Below are positions 42,038 through 53,465 of a DNA stretch of 64,000 nt, piece by piece. The position numbers and the translations under genes were made by a program. The DNA comes from Candidatus Nitrotoga sp. AM1P (lineage in GTDB: Bacteria; Pseudomonadota; Gammaproteobacteria; Burkholderiales; Gallionellaceae). The notes beneath the pieces were generated by a model that saw only the letters and a list, made by a program, of their open reading frames with translations, searched no databases and was not told where the DNA came from. The stretch's first letter is position 1. Every line of letters starts with the position of its first letter. Where the stretch lies: NCBI RefSeq assembly GCF_013168275.1, contig NZ_AP019547.1:1054001-1118000 (forward strand). The letters are read 5' to 3'.

Positions 42038-44392
42038 ATGATCAACATTGAAATTGACGGCAAGCACATTGAAGTCGAAAACGGATGCTCTGTGATCGAT
42101 GCAGCAGATCGATTGGGTATTTATATTCCCCACTTTTGCTACCACAAGAAATTATCCATCGCGGCTAATTGTCGCATGTGTTTGGTGCAAATAGAAAAGG
42201 CGCCTAAGCCGCTACCCGCTTGTGCCACGCCAGTGGCCGAAGGCATGAAAGTTTTTACTGCCTCCGAACAAGCGGTGAAAGCGCAAAAAGGTGTAATGGA
42301 ATTTTTACTGATCAATCACCCATTGGATTGCCCGATATGTGATCAGGGCGGGGAATGCGAGTTACAGGATTTAGCAGTCGGCTATGGTGGCAGCGCCTCG
42401 CGTTACAACGAAGAGAAACGCGTCGTGTTGCACAAGGATATTGGACCCTTGGTAGCTGCGGAAGAAATGAGTCGCTGTATCAACTGTACCCGTTGCGTGC
42501 GTTTCGGCATCGAAATTGGTGGTGCGATGGAACTGGGACAAGCTTTCCGAGGTGAACATGCGGAAATTATGGCTTTCATGTCCGACACGGTAGATTCCGA
42601 ACTGTCCGGTAATATGATAGACCTCTGCCCGGTCGGCGCGCTTACCAGCAAACCATTCCGCTATAGTGCCCGCACTTGGGAGCTATCGCGCCGTAAATCT
42701 ATTAGTCCGCATGATAGCTTAGGTTCTAACCTGGCGGTGCAGGTCAAAAACAACCACGTGATGCGTGTACTGCCAATTGAAAATGAAGATATCAATGAAT
42801 GCTGGCTGTCCGATAAAGATCGCTTTAGCTACGAAGGGTTGAACTCGGCTGAACGTCTTACCAAACCGATGATCAAGCAGGGCGGAAAATGGCTGGAAGT
42901 AGAGTGGCAAGTCGCGCTGGAGTATGTGGCTAACGGGCTGCGTCAAATTGCTCATGAGGCGGGTGCAGAATACATAGGCGCATTAGCTACGCCACATTCC
43001 ACGCTGGAAGAACTCTATTTATTGCAGAAACTGGTGCGCGGCTTAGGCAGCAATAACGTGGATTTCCGTCTGCGACAGTCTGATTTCAGCGCCGACGGCA
43101 AGCAGGCCGGTGCACCTTGGCTAGGTATGGCAGTGGCAGATATTAATTATGTTGACCGCTTCCTGTTAGTAGGCAGTTTCTTGCGCAAAGACCACCCGCT
43201 ACTGGCGTCACGCGTGCGTCAGGCAACGAAAAAGGGCGCGCAAGTTAATCTGATACATGCTGCCGATGACGATCTGCTCATGCCGCTCGCCAACAAGGAG
43301 ATAGTTCCACCAACCGAAATGACTACGGTATTGGCGCAAGTGTTAAAGGCGCTAGCCATAGCCAAGCAAGCGACTCTGGATACTAGCCTACAACAAGTCA
43401 TACAGTCTGTAACGCCGTCAGCCAGCGCGCAGGCAATGGCTGATAGTCTTGCCAGCGGTGAGCGTGTTGCCATTTTGCTCGGCAACTTCGCACAGCAGCA
43501 TCCCCAAGCCTCACAACTGCAACTGCTGGCACAGCACATTGCCGCGCTCTGCGGAGCAACGTTTGGCTTCTTCGGCGAAGCAGCCAACAGTGTGGGTGGG
43601 TATTTGGCGCAAGCGGTGCCTTTCACCGGTACTGCACAAGGCATGAATGCCTCTACTATGCTAACCGCGCCGCGCAAGGCTTATATCTTGCTTAATGTCG
43701 AAGTAGAACTGGATACGCAGAACCCCCAACAGGCATTAGCTGCAATGCGTGCCTCAGACATGGTTGTGGCGTTGAGCGCTTACAAACACCATGCTGTCGA
43801 GTACGCCGATGTGTTGTTGCCGATTGCTCCATTTACTGAAACCTCCGGGACTTTTGTCAGTTCCGAAGGGCGTGCGCAAAGCTTCAAGGGTACAGTCCAG
43901 CCCTTAGGCGAGGCGCGTCCAGCATGGAAGGTTCTCCGCGTCTTGGGAAACCTGCTGAATCTATCTGATTTTGATTACAACAACAGCGAAGCTGTCCGCG
44001 ATGAAGTTCTGAGCGGCACAGACCTGTCTGCCAAACTTGGCAACGTCTTGCATGGTATATCGGCGCAAGCTGCAACTTGGAATGTCGCTGGGTTACAGCG
44101 CGTCAGCGATGTGCCGATCTATGCTACTGATGCCATTGTGCGCCGCGCCGCTTCGCTACAAAAAACCCGCGATGCTGCCACTCCGCATGCGCTAATGCAT
44201 AGCGTGGAACTGGAAAAGCTCAACCTGCGATCCGGTGAAATGGTCAAGTTAACGCAAGGACATGGCAGTGCGCGGCTATCTGTAATCGCAGACGACAGCT
44301 TACCCCATGGTATTGTGCGCGTGGCCGCGGGCCATGCCGTCATGGCAGAACTGGGCGCAATGTTTGGAGATATTATGGTGAATCGCGCATGA
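42038..44392 (+). CDS. nuoG: NADH-quinone oxidoreductase subunit G
   Basis: A 784-residue 75-kDa subunit with several clusters. The N-terminal [2Fe-2S] ferredoxin part has [15 protein letters not shown] and ACATPV; then come the His-Cys3 cluster [18 protein letters not shown] and the [4Fe-4S] motif [11 protein letters not shown] molybdopterin-oxidoreductase-like domain without cofactor use fills the C-terminal two thirds. Its stop overlaps nuoH (ATGA). Confidence 0.96.
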   Translation: MINIEIDGKHIEVENGCSVIDAADRLGIYIPHFCYHKKLSIAANCRMCLVQIEKAPKPLPACATPVAEGMKVFTASEQAVKAQKGVMEFLLINHPLDCPICDQGGECELQDLAVGYGGSASRYNEEKRVVLHKDIGPLVAAEEMSRCINCTRCVRFGIEIGGAMELGQAFRGEHAEIMAFMSDTVDSELSGNMIDLCPVGALTSKPFRYSARTWELSRRKSISPHDSLGSNLAVQVKNNHVMRVLPIENEDINECWLSDKDRFSYEGLNSAERLTKPMIKQGGKWLEVEWQVALEYVANGLRQIAHEAGAEYIGALATPHSTLEELYLLQKLVRGLGSNNVDFRLRQSDFSADGKQAGAPWLGMAVADINYVDRFLLVGSFLRKDHPLLASRVRQATKKGAQVNLIHAADDDLLMPLANKEIVPPTEMTTVLAQVLKALAIAKQATLDTSLQQVIQSVTPSASAQAMADSLASGERVAILLGNFAQQHPQASQLQLLAQHIAALCGATFGFFGEAANSVGGYLAQAVPFTGTAQGMNASTMLTAPRKAYILLNVEVELDTQNPQQALAAMRASDMVVALSAYKHHAVEYADVLLPIAPFTETSGTFVSSEGRAQSFKGTVQPLGEARPAWKVLRVLGNLLNLSDFDYNNSEAVRDEVLSGTDLSAKLGNVLHGISAQAATWNVAGLQRVSDVPIYATDAIVRRAASLQKTRDAATPHALMHSVELEKLNLRSGEMVKLTQGHGSARLSVIADDSLPHGIVRVAAGHAVMAELGAMFGDIMVNRA

Positions 44393-45429
44393 CAGAACTG
44401 CTGCAGTACTTGCAAAACCTGCTTGGTGTCGCTTGGCTTCCGATCTGGACAGTGGTCAAAATTCTGGTCATCGTTGTGCCCATCATGCTGACTGTGGCCT
44501 ATCTGACTCTGGCAGAACGCAAGGTAATTGGCTACATGCAGGTACGCATCGGTCCTAATCGGGTCGGCTATTTTGGACTGCTACAACCGCTCGCCGACGG
44601 CCTTAAACTGCTGCTCAAAGAAATTATCATCCCGTCTGGGTCGAATAAATTTCTGTTCGTAATCGCACCCGTCCTTGCGCTGACGCCTGCTTTGGCGGCT
44701 TGGGCCGTTGTCCCGTTCGCCGATGGCATGGTGCTGGCCGACATCAATGCTGGTTTACTCTATATCCTGGCGATGACATCACTTGGCGTGTACGGCATAA
44801 TCATCGCGGGGTGGGCATCAAACTCTAAATATGCCTTCATAGGTTCGTTACGCTCGGCCGCACAAATTGTGTCCTACGAAATCCCCATGGGTTTTGCCTT
44901 GGTATGTGTGCTAATGGTCTCGCAGAGCATGAATTTAGGTGACATAGTACTGGGTCAAAAAAGCAGCACGGGGTTATTCGGCTGGTATTTCATCCCGTTG
45001 TTCCCGATGTTCGTGGTGTACTTTATCTCCGGTGTAGCAGAGACTAATCGTGCGCCCTTCGACATGGCCGAAGGAGAATCTGAAATTGTAGCCGGCTTCC
45101 ACGTAGAATATTCCGGTATGGCGTTTGCGCTATTTTTCCTGGCTGAATACGCAAACATGATTTTGATTGCCATACTCACCGCGATTATGTTCTTGGGCGG
45201 TTGGTTACCTCCATTTGACATTGCCCCATTTAATTTACTACCGGGAATATTCTGGCTACTAGCCAAAACGTCCTTTGTGCTGTTTCTGTTTTTATGGTTC
45301 CGTGCCACCTTCCCACGCTATCGCTATGACCAATTGATGCGCTTAGGTTGGAAGGTATTTATTCCTCTCACGCTGGTCTGGGTAGTAGTCATTGGTGCTT
45401 GGATGCAAACTCCCTATTGGCTATGGTAA
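44389..45429 (+). CDS. nuoH: NADH-quinone oxidoreductase subunit H
   Basis: A 346-residue, eight-helix membrane subunit that couples the quinone site to proton pumping. Signatures include [37 protein letters not shown], the charged loop [27 protein letters not shown], and the C-terminal [18 protein letters not shown]. It begins in the nuoG stop codon and ends 20 bp before nuoI. Confidence 0.97.
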   Translation: MTELLQYLQNLLGVAWLPIWTVVKILVIVVPIMLTVAYLTLAERKVIGYMQVRIGPNRVGYFGLLQPLADGLKLLLKEIIIPSGSNKFLFVIAPVLALTPALAAWAVVPFADGMVLADINAGLLYILAMTSLGVYGIIIAGWASNSKYAFIGSLRSAAQIVSYEIPMGFALVCVLMVSQSMNLGDIVLGQKSSTGLFGWYFIPLFPMFVVYFISGVAETNRAPFDMAEGESEIVAGFHVEYSGMAFALFFLAEYANMILIAILTAIMFLGGWLPPFDIAPFNLLPGIFWLLAKTSFVLFLFLWFRATFPRYRYDQLMRLGWKVFIPLTLVWVVVIGAWMQTPYWLW

Positions 45430-45449
45430 CAGCCAAGGATATAAAATAA

Positions 45450-45938
45450 ATGGAAAAAATCGCAAATTTCTTCAAAACTTTCCTATTACTGGAACTAGTG
45501 AAAGGCATGGCCTTGACCGGGCGACATTTTTTCGCACGCAAAATCACAGTGCAATTTCCCGAAGAAAAAACACCACAAGGTTTTCGTTTTCGTGGCCTGC
45601 ATGCGCTACGTCGCTATGCTAATGATGAAGAACGCTGTATCGGCTGCAAATTATGCGAAGCGGTATGTCCGGCGCTGGCTATCCATATTGAAACCGAAGA
45701 GCGCACTGATGGTACACGCCGTACCACACGCTATGACATTGATTTGGTCAAGTGTATTTTTTGCGGTCTATGCGAAGAAGCTTGCCCGGTGGATGCCATT
45801 GTAGAAACTCGCATTCTGGAATACCACGGTGAGAAACGCGGCGACCTGTACTACACCAAACCAATGTTACTGGCAGTGGGCGAAAAACATGAAGAACAAA
45901 TTGCCAAGGATAAGGCGTTAGACGCAAAGTACCGTTAA
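45450..45938 (+). CDS. nuoI: NADH-quinone oxidoreductase subunit I
   Basis: A 162-residue peripheral subunit with two [4Fe-4S] ferredoxin motifs (clusters N6a/N6b): [16 protein letters not shown] and [16 protein letters not shown]. The N-terminal amphipathic part ([17 protein letters not shown]) lies on the membrane. Length is normal. A 171-bp gap follows with two chained short ORFs (45967-46002 and 45999-46097, ATGA overlap) of unknown meaning. Confidence 0.96.
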   Translation: MEKIANFFKTFLLLELVKGMALTGRHFFARKITVQFPEEKTPQGFRFRGLHALRRYANDEERCIGCKLCEAVCPALAIHIETEERTDGTRRTTRYDIDLVKCIFCGLCEEACPVDAIVETRILEYHGEKRGDLYYTKPMLLAVGEKHEEQIAKDKALDAKYR

Positions 45939-46109
45939 GAACATCTTTAAAATCACTGTCATTCCTATGAAGATATGTATCCAGCTCGTTATTTTAAAAT
46001 GATACTCCTGAAGCCTGCGTTGAATTGGCTTTTCATAGACGGAATGCTCACTTCAATGATTTATATAGGTGACCTTCATGGTTCCAAACACAGTTAAGGG
46101 TTTGAGAAT

Positions 46110-46730
46110 ATGTTGATGAGTTTTAATACATTAGTTTTTTATATGTTTGCCGCAATTACCGTGTTTGCCGCACTGCGCGTAATTACTGCACGCAACCCGG
46201 TACATGCTGCGTTGTTCTTGGTGTTGGCTTTTTGTAGCTCGGCTGGCATCTGGATATTACTGGAGGCAGAATTCCTAGCTATTACCCTTGTTCTAGTGTA
46301 CGTCGGCGCGGTGATGGTGCTTTTCCTGTTTGTGGTAATGATGTTGGACATCAATCTGGAGCAATTGCGCGAAGGTTTCTGGCGCTGGTTTCCGTTCGGT
46401 GCAATGCTGGCTGTCGTCATGGTATTTCAGATGATATGGGTACTGGGCAACCGCCAAACGGCTGAAACTGGTGCAAAAATGATCAAGCACGCTGCCAATT
46501 ACAGTAACACCAAAGAACTTGGACGTTTGATTTACACCGATTATGTGTACCCATTTGAACTAGCGGCTGTACTTCTTTTAGTAGCGATTGTAGCTGCCAT
46601 CGCACTCACCTTGCGCCGTCGTAAAGATGCTAAATCGCAGGAACCGAATAAGCAGGTGTTGGTGAAGAAAGCAGACCGCCTTCGTATTGTATCGATGGTG
46701 ACAGAAGGTAAAGAGGACAGCGCGCAGTAG
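46110..46730 (+). CDS. nuoJ: NADH-quinone oxidoreductase subunit J
   Basis: A 206-residue five-helix membrane subunit. Conserved parts are RNPVHAALFLVLAFCSSAGIWILLEAEFLAITLVLVYVGAVMVLFLFVVMMLD, which contains the pi-bulge helix region. A charged tail follows. The second ATG at 46116 is an alternative start. Downstream lies a 152-bp gap with a perfect hairpin. Confidence 0.94.
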   Translation: MLMSFNTLVFYMFAAITVFAALRVITARNPVHAALFLVLAFCSSAGIWILLEAEFLAITLVLVYVGAVMVLFLFVVMMLDINLEQLREGFWRWFPFGAMLAVVMVFQMIWVLGNRQTAETGAKMIKHAANYSNTKELGRLIYTDYVYPFELAAVLLLVAIVAAIALTLRRRKDAKSQEPNKQVLVKKADRLRIVSMVTEGKEDSAQ

Positions 46731-46740
46731 TGGGTGATAT

Positions 46741-46786
46741 ATACCTCTGCATCATTGCTACAGAGGTATGAATCTAGTGTTTTTTT
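46741..46786 (+). terminator. Hairpin plus T tract between nuoJ and nuoK
   Basis: ATACCTCTG (46741-46749) pairs perfectly with CAGAGGTAT (46761-46769) around an 11-nt loop; a run of seven T begins 11 nt later (46780-46786). It is weak as a terminator because the T run is displaced. It may attenuate or process the nuo transcript. Confidence 0.45.
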
Positions 46787-46882
46787 ACAAAAGGTGTTGT
46801 TGAATTATTAATCGCCTTGGATGACTGATCGCAGTGTAGCGGCATCTGTCATGATTACATGAAGATTCAATAAGGAAAGTAT

Positions 46883-47194
46883 ATGTTGAACTTGAGTTTG
46901 TCGCATTATTTAGTATTCGGAGCAATCTTGTTTGCTATTGGCGTGGTGGGCATTTTTCTAAATCGGAAAAATATCATCGTACTGTTAATGTCGATTGAAT
47001 TGATGTTGCTCGCAGTAAATACAAATTTTATCGCCTTCTCACATTATCTGAATGACATATCTGGGCAAATATTCGTATTCTTTATCCTCACCGTAGCTGC
47101 CGCTGAAGCAGCCATCGGCTTAGCGATTCTGATAGTGTTATTTCGTAATCTGCGTACCATCAACGTAGATGATCTCGGCAGCTTGAAAGGCTAA
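46883..47194 (+). CDS. nuoK: NADH-quinone oxidoreductase subunit K
   Basis: A 103-residue three-helix membrane subunit. Family marks are [34 protein letters not shown], with the buried Glu needed for proton transfer, and [23 protein letters not shown] with the second Glu. AAGGAAAG precedes the ATG. nuoL follows after 8 bp. Confidence 0.97.
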   Translation: MLNLSLSHYLVFGAILFAIGVVGIFLNRKNIIVLLMSIELMLLAVNTNFIAFSHYLNDISGQIFVFFILTVAAAEAAIGLAILIVLFRNLRTINVDDLGSLKG

Positions 47195-47202
47195 CAGCGC
47201 AA

Positions 47203-49248
47203 ATGAGTACTATGGAAAATCTGTATTTGCTGGTTCCTTTGGCTCCCTTAGTTGGTGCAATAATCGCCGGACTGTTTGGCAAACTACTGGGGCGGACATG
47301 GACGCATCGCATTACTATTCTGCTGGTGGCTGTGTCTTTTAGTGCCTCACTGCTAATTTTTCAGGATGTCATGGCAGGACATACATTCAACGGCACAGTT
47401 TATCAATGGCTGACTGCGGGTGATACGCGGTTCGAGGTTGGTTTCCTGATTGACCGCCTGACCGTAATGATGATGTTGGTGGTAACTTTTGTGTCTTTGA
47501 TGGTGCATATTTATACTATAGGTTATATGGTTGACGATGCTGGCTATCAACGCTTCTTTAGTTATATTTCGCTATTTACCTTTTCCATGCTAATGCTGGT
47601 AATGGCCAATAACTTTCTCCAGCTATTTTTTGGCTGGGAAGCGGTCGGTTTAGTCTCTTATTTATTAATTGGTTTTTGGTATACACGCCCTACGGCAACT
47701 TACGCCAACCTTAAGGCTTTCTTAGTCAACCGTGTAGGAGATTTCGGTTTTTTACTCGGCATCGGCTTGGTACTGATGGTATTTGGCACACTGGATTATG
47801 CTTCAGTATTTGCCAGCTCACACCTTTACGCCAACGATATAGCGCCAATCCCTGGTGTATCGTGGAATGTAATTAGCGCGATCTGTATCCTGCTGTTCAT
47901 TGGTGCGATGGGTAAATCCGCGCAATTTCCACTGCACGTCTGGCTACCGGACTCGATGGAGGGCCCCACTCCAATTTCCGCACTGATCCACGCTGCGACG
48001 ATGGTAACTGCCGGAATCTTTATGGTGGCACGCATGTCACCGCTGTTTGAACTATCCGACACAGCGTTATCCTTTGTTATGGTGGTCGGTGCTATTACTG
48101 CGCTGTTCATGGGCTTTCTCGGTATTATCCAGAACGATATTAAGCGTGTAGTGGCCTATTCCACGTTGTCTCAACTAGGCTACATGACGGTAGCACTGGG
48201 TGCCTCTGCTTATTCAGTAGCGATTTTTCATCTAATGACCCACGCTTTTTTCAAAGCCTTGCTTTTCCTTGCCGCTGGTTCGGTGATTATCGCCATGCAT
48301 CATATTCAAGACATCCGCCAGATGGGGGGCTTGCGTAAATATATGCCGATCACTTGGTTCACCTTTCTGATCGGCTCCTTGGCGTTAATTGGCACGCCGT
48401 TCCTATCCGGTTTCTATTCCAAAGACAGCATCATCGAAGCGGTGGCGTTATCGCATCTTCCCGGGTCCGGTTTTGCCTATTTTGCAGTGGTGGCCGGTGT
48501 TTTCGTGACTGCCTTCTATTCGTTCCGCTTGTATTTCTTGGTGTTTCATGGCGAAGAGCAATTTGGCAAAGCTCATTCTGTTGCACATGGCTCTCAAAAT
48601 ACGTCTCACGACGACCATGCTGACATCCATGTTGCACACGACGATCATCATGGTTTAGCTCCAGGCCAGAAGCCACACGAAACCTCATGGGTAGTCTGGA
48701 TACCTTTGGTGTTACTCGCGATCCCTTCTGTGATCATTGGTTACCTTGCTGTCGAGCCGATGTTGTTTGGCGACTATTTCAAGGGGGCAATTTTTATCAA
48801 CCACGAGTTGCACCCGTCCATGGAAGAACTGAGACACGAGTTCCACAGCGCTTGGGCCATGACAATACATGGGCTATCTTCTTTACCATTTTGGCTGGCA
48901 ATGGCCGGGGTATTGATGGCGTGGGTTTTTTACCTGAAAATTCCGAGTATTCCTGAAGCGATCAAACAAAAATTTAGTTTCATCTATACAGTGCTGGACA
49001 ACAAGTATTATTTTGACCGTTTTAATGATTGGTTCTTTGCCTCTGGTGCCCGCAAGGCGAGTGGCCTCTTATGGAAATTTGGCGATATAAAACTGATTGA
49101 TGGCCTAATGGTAAACGGCACTGCGCGTTTGGTCGGCATGTTCTCCAACGTATTGCGTCACATTCAGACTGGTTACATTTACCACTATGCGTTTTCCATG
49201 ATTATCGGCGTGTTTCTGCTGCTTACGATACGCACTTGGTTCGAATAA
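47203..49248 (+). CDS. nuoL: NADH-quinone oxidoreductase subunit L
   Basis: A 681-residue antiporter-like proton-pumping subunit. The conserved GWEAVGLVSYLLIGFWYTR, the Lys-containing MGKSAQFPLHVWLPDSMEGPTPISALIHAATMVTAGIFMVAR and VAYSTLSQLGYM are intact. The C-terminal lateral helix region is present. A His/Asp-rich loop (HDDHADIHVAHDDHHG, about residue 470) is richer in histidine than usual and could bind metal; this may be a lineage feature. Confidence 0.97.
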   Translation: MSTMENLYLLVPLAPLVGAIIAGLFGKLLGRTWTHRITILLVAVSFSASLLIFQDVMAGHTFNGTVYQWLTAGDTRFEVGFLIDRLTVMMMLVVTFVSLMVHIYTIGYMVDDAGYQRFFSYISLFTFSMLMLVMANNFLQLFFGWEAVGLVSYLLIGFWYTRPTATYANLKAFLVNRVGDFGFLLGIGLVLMVFGTLDYASVFASSHLYANDIAPIPGVSWNVISAICILLFIGAMGKSAQFPLHVWLPDSMEGPTPISALIHAATMVTAGIFMVARMSPLFELSDTALSFVMVVGAITALFMGFLGIIQNDIKRVVAYSTLSQLGYMTVALGASAYSVAIFHLMTHAFFKALLFLAAGSVIIAMHHIQDIRQMGGLRKYMPITWFTFLIGSLALIGTPFLSGFYSKDSIIEAVALSHLPGSGFAYFAVVAGVFVTAFYSFRLYFLVFHGEEQFGKAHSVAHGSQNTSHDDHADIHVAHDDHHGLAPGQKPHETSWVVWIPLVLLAIPSVIIGYLAVEPMLFGDYFKGAIFINHELHPSMEELRHEFHSAWAMTIHGLSSLPFWLAMAGVLMAWVFYLKIPSIPEAIKQKFSFIYTVLDNKYYFDRFNDWFFASGARKASGLLWKFGDIKLIDGLMVNGTARLVGMFSNVLRHIQTGYIYHYAFSMIIGVFLLLTIRTWFE

Positions 49249-49278
49249 TACGCACAGCGAGAAACTGAAGGAATAAGC

Positions 49279-50763
49279 ATGATTTTTGGATTTCCCCTAT
49301 TAAGCGTTGCCATCTGGCTGCCCATTATTTTTGGTATGCTGGTTCTAGCCACTGGCAACGATCGCAATGCACCGTTAGCGCGTGTCATTGCACTTGTTGG
49401 TTCAATTCTTGGCTTTCTGGTTACTATTCCGCTGTATGTTGGTTTTGACAAGATGACCAGTGCCATGCAGTTCGTGGAATTGCATAACTGGATTACCCAT
49501 TTCAACATCCACTATCACCTCGGCGTAGACGGCATTTCGGTGCTGTTCGTCCTGCTTAACAGTTTCTTTACCCCGCTGGTTGTAATCGCTGGCTGGAAAG
49601 TAATCGATAAGCGTGTAGCACAATACCTTGCTGCATTTCTCATCATGTCCGGCTTGGTCAATGGCGTATTTGTCTCGCTCGACGCGGTGCTGTTCTATGT
49701 GTTCTGGGAAGCCATGCTAATCCCGATGTTCATCATTATTGGTGTATGGGGCGGCTCTAATCGCGTTTATGCAGCGGTCAAGTTTTTTCTGTATACCTTT
49801 TTCGGTTCGGTACTAATGCTGATTGCACTGCTATACCTATACATCCAGTCCGGTGGTAGCTTCGCGATTCTCGATTATCACCAGATGGCTATCCCGATGA
49901 CTGCGCAGATACTAATATTTATTGCCTTCTTTATGGCATTCTCGGTAAAAGTACCCATGTTCCCGGTGCATACTTGGTTGCCCGATGCCCACGTAGAAGC
50001 GCCTACCGGTGGCTCTGTGGTGCTGGCGGCGATCCTGCTGAAAGTCGGAGCGTATGGCTTTATTCGCTTTTCCATGCCTATCGTGCCGGATGCCAGCCAC
50101 TACCTTGCTGGCGTGATGATCGCGCTGTCGCTGATCGCAGTGGTATATATTAGTCTGGTTGCATTGACCCAAACCGACATGAAAAAACTGGTGGCGTACT
50201 CCTCTATCTCGCATATGGGTTTCGTTACGTTGGGTTTTTTTATTTTTAATGCCTACGGCATGGAGGGCGCGCTATTACAGATGATTTCGCATGGCTTTAT
50301 ATCAGGTGCGCTATTTCTGTGTATAGGTGTGTTGTATGACCGCATGCATACACGCAATATCGCCGACTATGGCGGCGTGGCCAACAAAATGCCAGTGTTC
50401 GCCGCATTCTTTATACTATTTGCCATGGCAAATGTCGGACTACCCGGCACCAGCGGTTTTGTCGGTGAATTCATGGTGATAATGGGTACGGTCAAAGTTA
50501 ATTTCTGGTACGCCTTCGCTGCCGCTAGCATACTGATTTTCGGCGCAGCCTACACGCTGTGGATGATAAAACGAGTGATCTTCGGCGCGGTGACCAACCA
50601 GCACGTAGCACAATTAACCGACATTAATTTGCGCGAAAAGCTGATGTTCGTTATTTTGGCACTGACCGTGCTGGGCATGGGCCTGTATCCATTACCATTC
50701 ACCGAAATCATGCACGCATCCGTAAACGACTTGCTGGTCCATATTGCCCGCTCCAAGTTATAA
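49279..50763 (+). CDS. nuoM: NADH-quinone oxidoreductase subunit M
   Basis: A 494-residue antiporter-like proton-pumping subunit. [18 protein letters not shown] holds the key Glu, and [38 protein letters not shown] and [18 protein letters not shown] are the central signatures. AAGGAATAAGC precedes the ATG. The nuoN gene starts 22 bp after its stop. Confidence 0.97.
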   Translation: MIFGFPLLSVAIWLPIIFGMLVLATGNDRNAPLARVIALVGSILGFLVTIPLYVGFDKMTSAMQFVELHNWITHFNIHYHLGVDGISVLFVLLNSFFTPLVVIAGWKVIDKRVAQYLAAFLIMSGLVNGVFVSLDAVLFYVFWEAMLIPMFIIIGVWGGSNRVYAAVKFFLYTFFGSVLMLIALLYLYIQSGGSFAILDYHQMAIPMTAQILIFIAFFMAFSVKVPMFPVHTWLPDAHVEAPTGGSVVLAAILLKVGAYGFIRFSMPIVPDASHYLAGVMIALSLIAVVYISLVALTQTDMKKLVAYSSISHMGFVTLGFFIFNAYGMEGALLQMISHGFISGALFLCIGVLYDRMHTRNIADYGGVANKMPVFAAFFILFAMANVGLPGTSGFVGEFMVIMGTVKVNFWYAFAAASILIFGAAYTLWMIKRVIFGAVTNQHVAQLTDINLREKLMFVILALTVLGMGLYPLPFTEIMHASVNDLLVHIARSKL

Positions 50764-50785
50764 GCTATCACCCACCGAGGAATTT

Positions 50786-52237
50786 ATGAGTTACTTGTCC
50801 ACCCTATCCTCCGCCTACGCAGAAATTTTTCTGCTGGTGATGGCGAGTTCGATCCTGATCGTGGATCTGTTTGTCACCCACCCGCATAAAACGCTGACCT
50901 ACATATTAGTGCAACTGACCCTTCTAAGTTGCGCACTGATTACCGTGATAACCCATGAACCCGGCGTGGTTCACCTTTTCAATAATATGTTCGTGGACGA
51001 CTTAATGTCCGATGTACTCAAACTATTAAGCTATCTTACTGTATCCATGGTGCTGGTATATTCACGTAGCTATTTGATATTACGTGGACTATTCACGGGC
51101 GAGTTCATGGTGCTGACATTATTCGCCCTGCTCGGCATGATGGTGATGATTTCCGCTACTCACTTCCTTACTCTGTACATTGGGCTGGAATTGCTATCGC
51201 TCAGCCTGTACGCGATGGTTGCGCTGCAACGCGACTCCGCCATTGCCACTGAAGCAGCGATGAAATATTTCATTTTAGGCGCACTTGCTTCCGGCTTGCT
51301 ATTGTACGGAATGTCCATGTTATATGGCGCTACCGGCACACTTGGCGTTACGGCGATCTCCGATGCCATCACGCACGGTGTGGAAAACAAGGCACTGCTC
51401 GTGTTCGGCTTGGTATTCATTGTGGCGGGCCTAGCTTTCAAGCTTGGCGCCGTTCCATTTCATATGTGGGTGCCGGACGTTTACCACGGCGCACCAACTG
51501 CTGTAACCATGCTGATCGGCTCCGCGCCCAAGCTAGCCGTCTTCGCTTTCGTTATGCGAATTTTAGTGGACGGCTTACAGCCGCTGGTGATGCACTGGTC
51601 CGGTATGCTGGCTATCCTCGCTGTGCTGTCTATGGCTATTGGCAACATTACCGCTATTGCACAGACTAACCTTAAACGCATGCTGGCTTACTCCACGATC
51701 GCGCATATGGGCTTTTTTTTGCTAGGCGTATTGAGTGGCGGCATTGATGGTTACAGTTCCGCCATGTTCTACGTAGTGATTTATGTGTTAATGAGCCTTG
51801 GTGGTTTTGGTATGATCATGCTGCTATCGCGTGAAGGTTTCGAGGCGGACATGCTCAACGACTTTAAGGGACTTAACCAGCGCAGCCCATGGCTCGCTTT
51901 CATGATGCTTATACTAATGTTCTCTATGGCAGGGGTACCCCCAACGGCAGGCTTCTACGCCAAACTTTCTGTTCTACAGGCAGTAGTGGGCGCCGGGTAT
52001 GTTCCTCTTGCTGTGATAGCGGTGCTGTTCTCGTTAATAGGCGCATTTTATTATTTGCGTATTGTCAAATTAATGTATTTCGATGCCCCAGAAACTCATC
52101 TCCCGATTTCCATCCAGCCTGACAACGGCCTGCTGATTTCCATTAACGGGCTGGCGATATTGGCCTTGGGTATGATGCCCAGCGCATTGATAACAGTATG
52201 CGCAGTGGCAGTGCAGAAATCATTGATGTTGCATTAA
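50786..52237 (+). CDS. nuoN: NADH-quinone oxidoreductase subunit N
   Basis: A 483-residue antiporter-like subunit and the last gene of the nuo operon. [53 protein letters not shown] and [17 protein letters not shown] are typical. The ATG at 50786 has CGAGGA upstream; the frame is open 14 codons earlier inside nuoM but that part is not membrane-like. Confidence 0.97.
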   Translation: MSYLSTLSSAYAEIFLLVMASSILIVDLFVTHPHKTLTYILVQLTLLSCALITVITHEPGVVHLFNNMFVDDLMSDVLKLLSYLTVSMVLVYSRSYLILRGLFTGEFMVLTLFALLGMMVMISATHFLTLYIGLELLSLSLYAMVALQRDSAIATEAAMKYFILGALASGLLLYGMSMLYGATGTLGVTAISDAITHGVENKALLVFGLVFIVAGLAFKLGAVPFHMWVPDVYHGAPTAVTMLIGSAPKLAVFAFVMRILVDGLQPLVMHWSGMLAILAVLSMAIGNITAIAQTNLKRMLAYSTIAHMGFFLLGVLSGGIDGYSSAMFYVVIYVLMSLGGFGMIMLLSREGFEADMLNDFKGLNQRSPWLAFMMLILMFSMAGVPPTAGFYAKLSVLQAVVGAGYVPLAVIAVLFSLIGAFYYLRIVKLMYFDAPETHLPISIQPDNGLLISINGLAILALGMMPSALITVCAVAVQKSLMLH

Positions 52238-52490
52238 GCATATCTACAATATCAAAAATAAAAAATTGGTACGTTATCCCCGCTTGTGCCGGTTGCTGGT
52301 TTCCAGCGCAAGTACAAACCCATCCGTTATCATTGTGTAAAATTGCCGACCCTCGGACAATTGACCCATTTATCTTGAAGTTTGAGTATTTGTCATCTCC
52401 AAGAAGCGATTTAATCAGATATGTACTTAATTAAAAAATTAAATACAATAAATTAAACAAACAAACAGGGTTTACCAAGGTGAACATCCA

Positions 52491-53339
52491 GTGAACGTCA
52501 TCACGATTCCTTTGCTTGCTACATTATTGCTAATATTTGCTAATTCTGAAACGCAGGCGGCTGGCAATAAGAAAAAAGCTGCTACGCCTTCTGTGCAGAA
52601 AAAAGAATTAACGCCAAAAGATGAGTTTCTGTTGTTACAGAAATCTGCTGCTCAGGGAGTTGCTGAGGCGCAATACAATTTAGGTTGGATATATTCCAAG
52701 GGTGAAGGCGTGCCCAAGGATGCTGCCAAGAGTTTTGAGTGGTTTCAGAAAGCAGCTGCTCAGGGGCACGTCGAAGCGCAATTTTTCCTCGGCGTGATGT
52801 ATGCAAAAGGGGAAGGAATACCCAAGGATTCTGCTAAAGCTATTGAGTGGTTCCAGCAAGCGGCTACTCAAGGACATGCTGAAGCGCAATTCTTCCTTGG
52901 AATAATATATTCCTATGGCGAAGGCGTCACCAAGGATGTTACGAAAGCAATAGAGTGGTATCAGAAGGCGGCGGCTCAAGGGCATATTGAAGCGCAATAT
53001 AACCTTGGCTGGGTGTATTCCAATGGCGAAGGGGTTACTAAGGATGCTGCCAAAACTTTTGAGTGGTTTCAGAAAGCAGCTGCTCAGCAACATGCCGAAG
53101 CACAATACAATCTAGGCGTGATGTATCGAAATGGTGAAGGCGTACCAAAGGATCCTGTTAAAGCCATTGAATGGCTCCAGAAATCGGCTGCTCAACAACA
53201 TCCCGAAGCACAATACACTCTAGGCGTGATGTATCGGGATGGTGAAGGCGTACCCAAAGACGCTGCAAAAGCCATTGAATGGCTTCAAAAAGCGGCTAGT
53301 CAAGGACATGCCAAAGCACAATTCTTACTCAACACGTAA
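52491..53339 (+). CDS. Secreted Sel1-repeat protein
   Basis: A 282-residue exported protein. A GTG start gives a signal peptide (MNVITIPLLATLLLIFANSETQA). After a Lys-rich linker there are six full and one partial 36-residue Sel1-like (TPR-related) repeats of the form AAQGHxEAQxxLGxxYxxGEGV, ending KDxxKAIEWxQKA. The repeats are also very similar at DNA level (108-bp period), so the gene can shrink or grow by recombination. Sel1 proteins act as protein-binding scaffolds in the periplasm. The partner is unknown. It stands alone after the nuo operon. Confidence 0.88.
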   Translation: MNVITIPLLATLLLIFANSETQAAGNKKKAATPSVQKKELTPKDEFLLLQKSAAQGVAEAQYNLGWIYSKGEGVPKDAAKSFEWFQKAAAQGHVEAQFFLGVMYAKGEGIPKDSAKAIEWFQQAATQGHAEAQFFLGIIYSYGEGVTKDVTKAIEWYQKAAAQGHIEAQYNLGWVYSNGEGVTKDAAKTFEWFQKAAAQQHAEAQYNLGVMYRNGEGVPKDPVKAIEWLQKSAAQQHPEAQYTLGVMYRDGEGVPKDAAKAIEWLQKAASQGHAKAQFLLNT

Positions 53340-53465
53340 GTGTGTCCTGAATTTTGTGTAACGGAATTGGTTTATGCTACAGGATCTGTTTCCCCATACT
53401 GGATAAGTAAGCAATCAAGCGCACCTTTACAGCCCCCGATGAGCTCTCCGCTTTCCCATCTTTTC

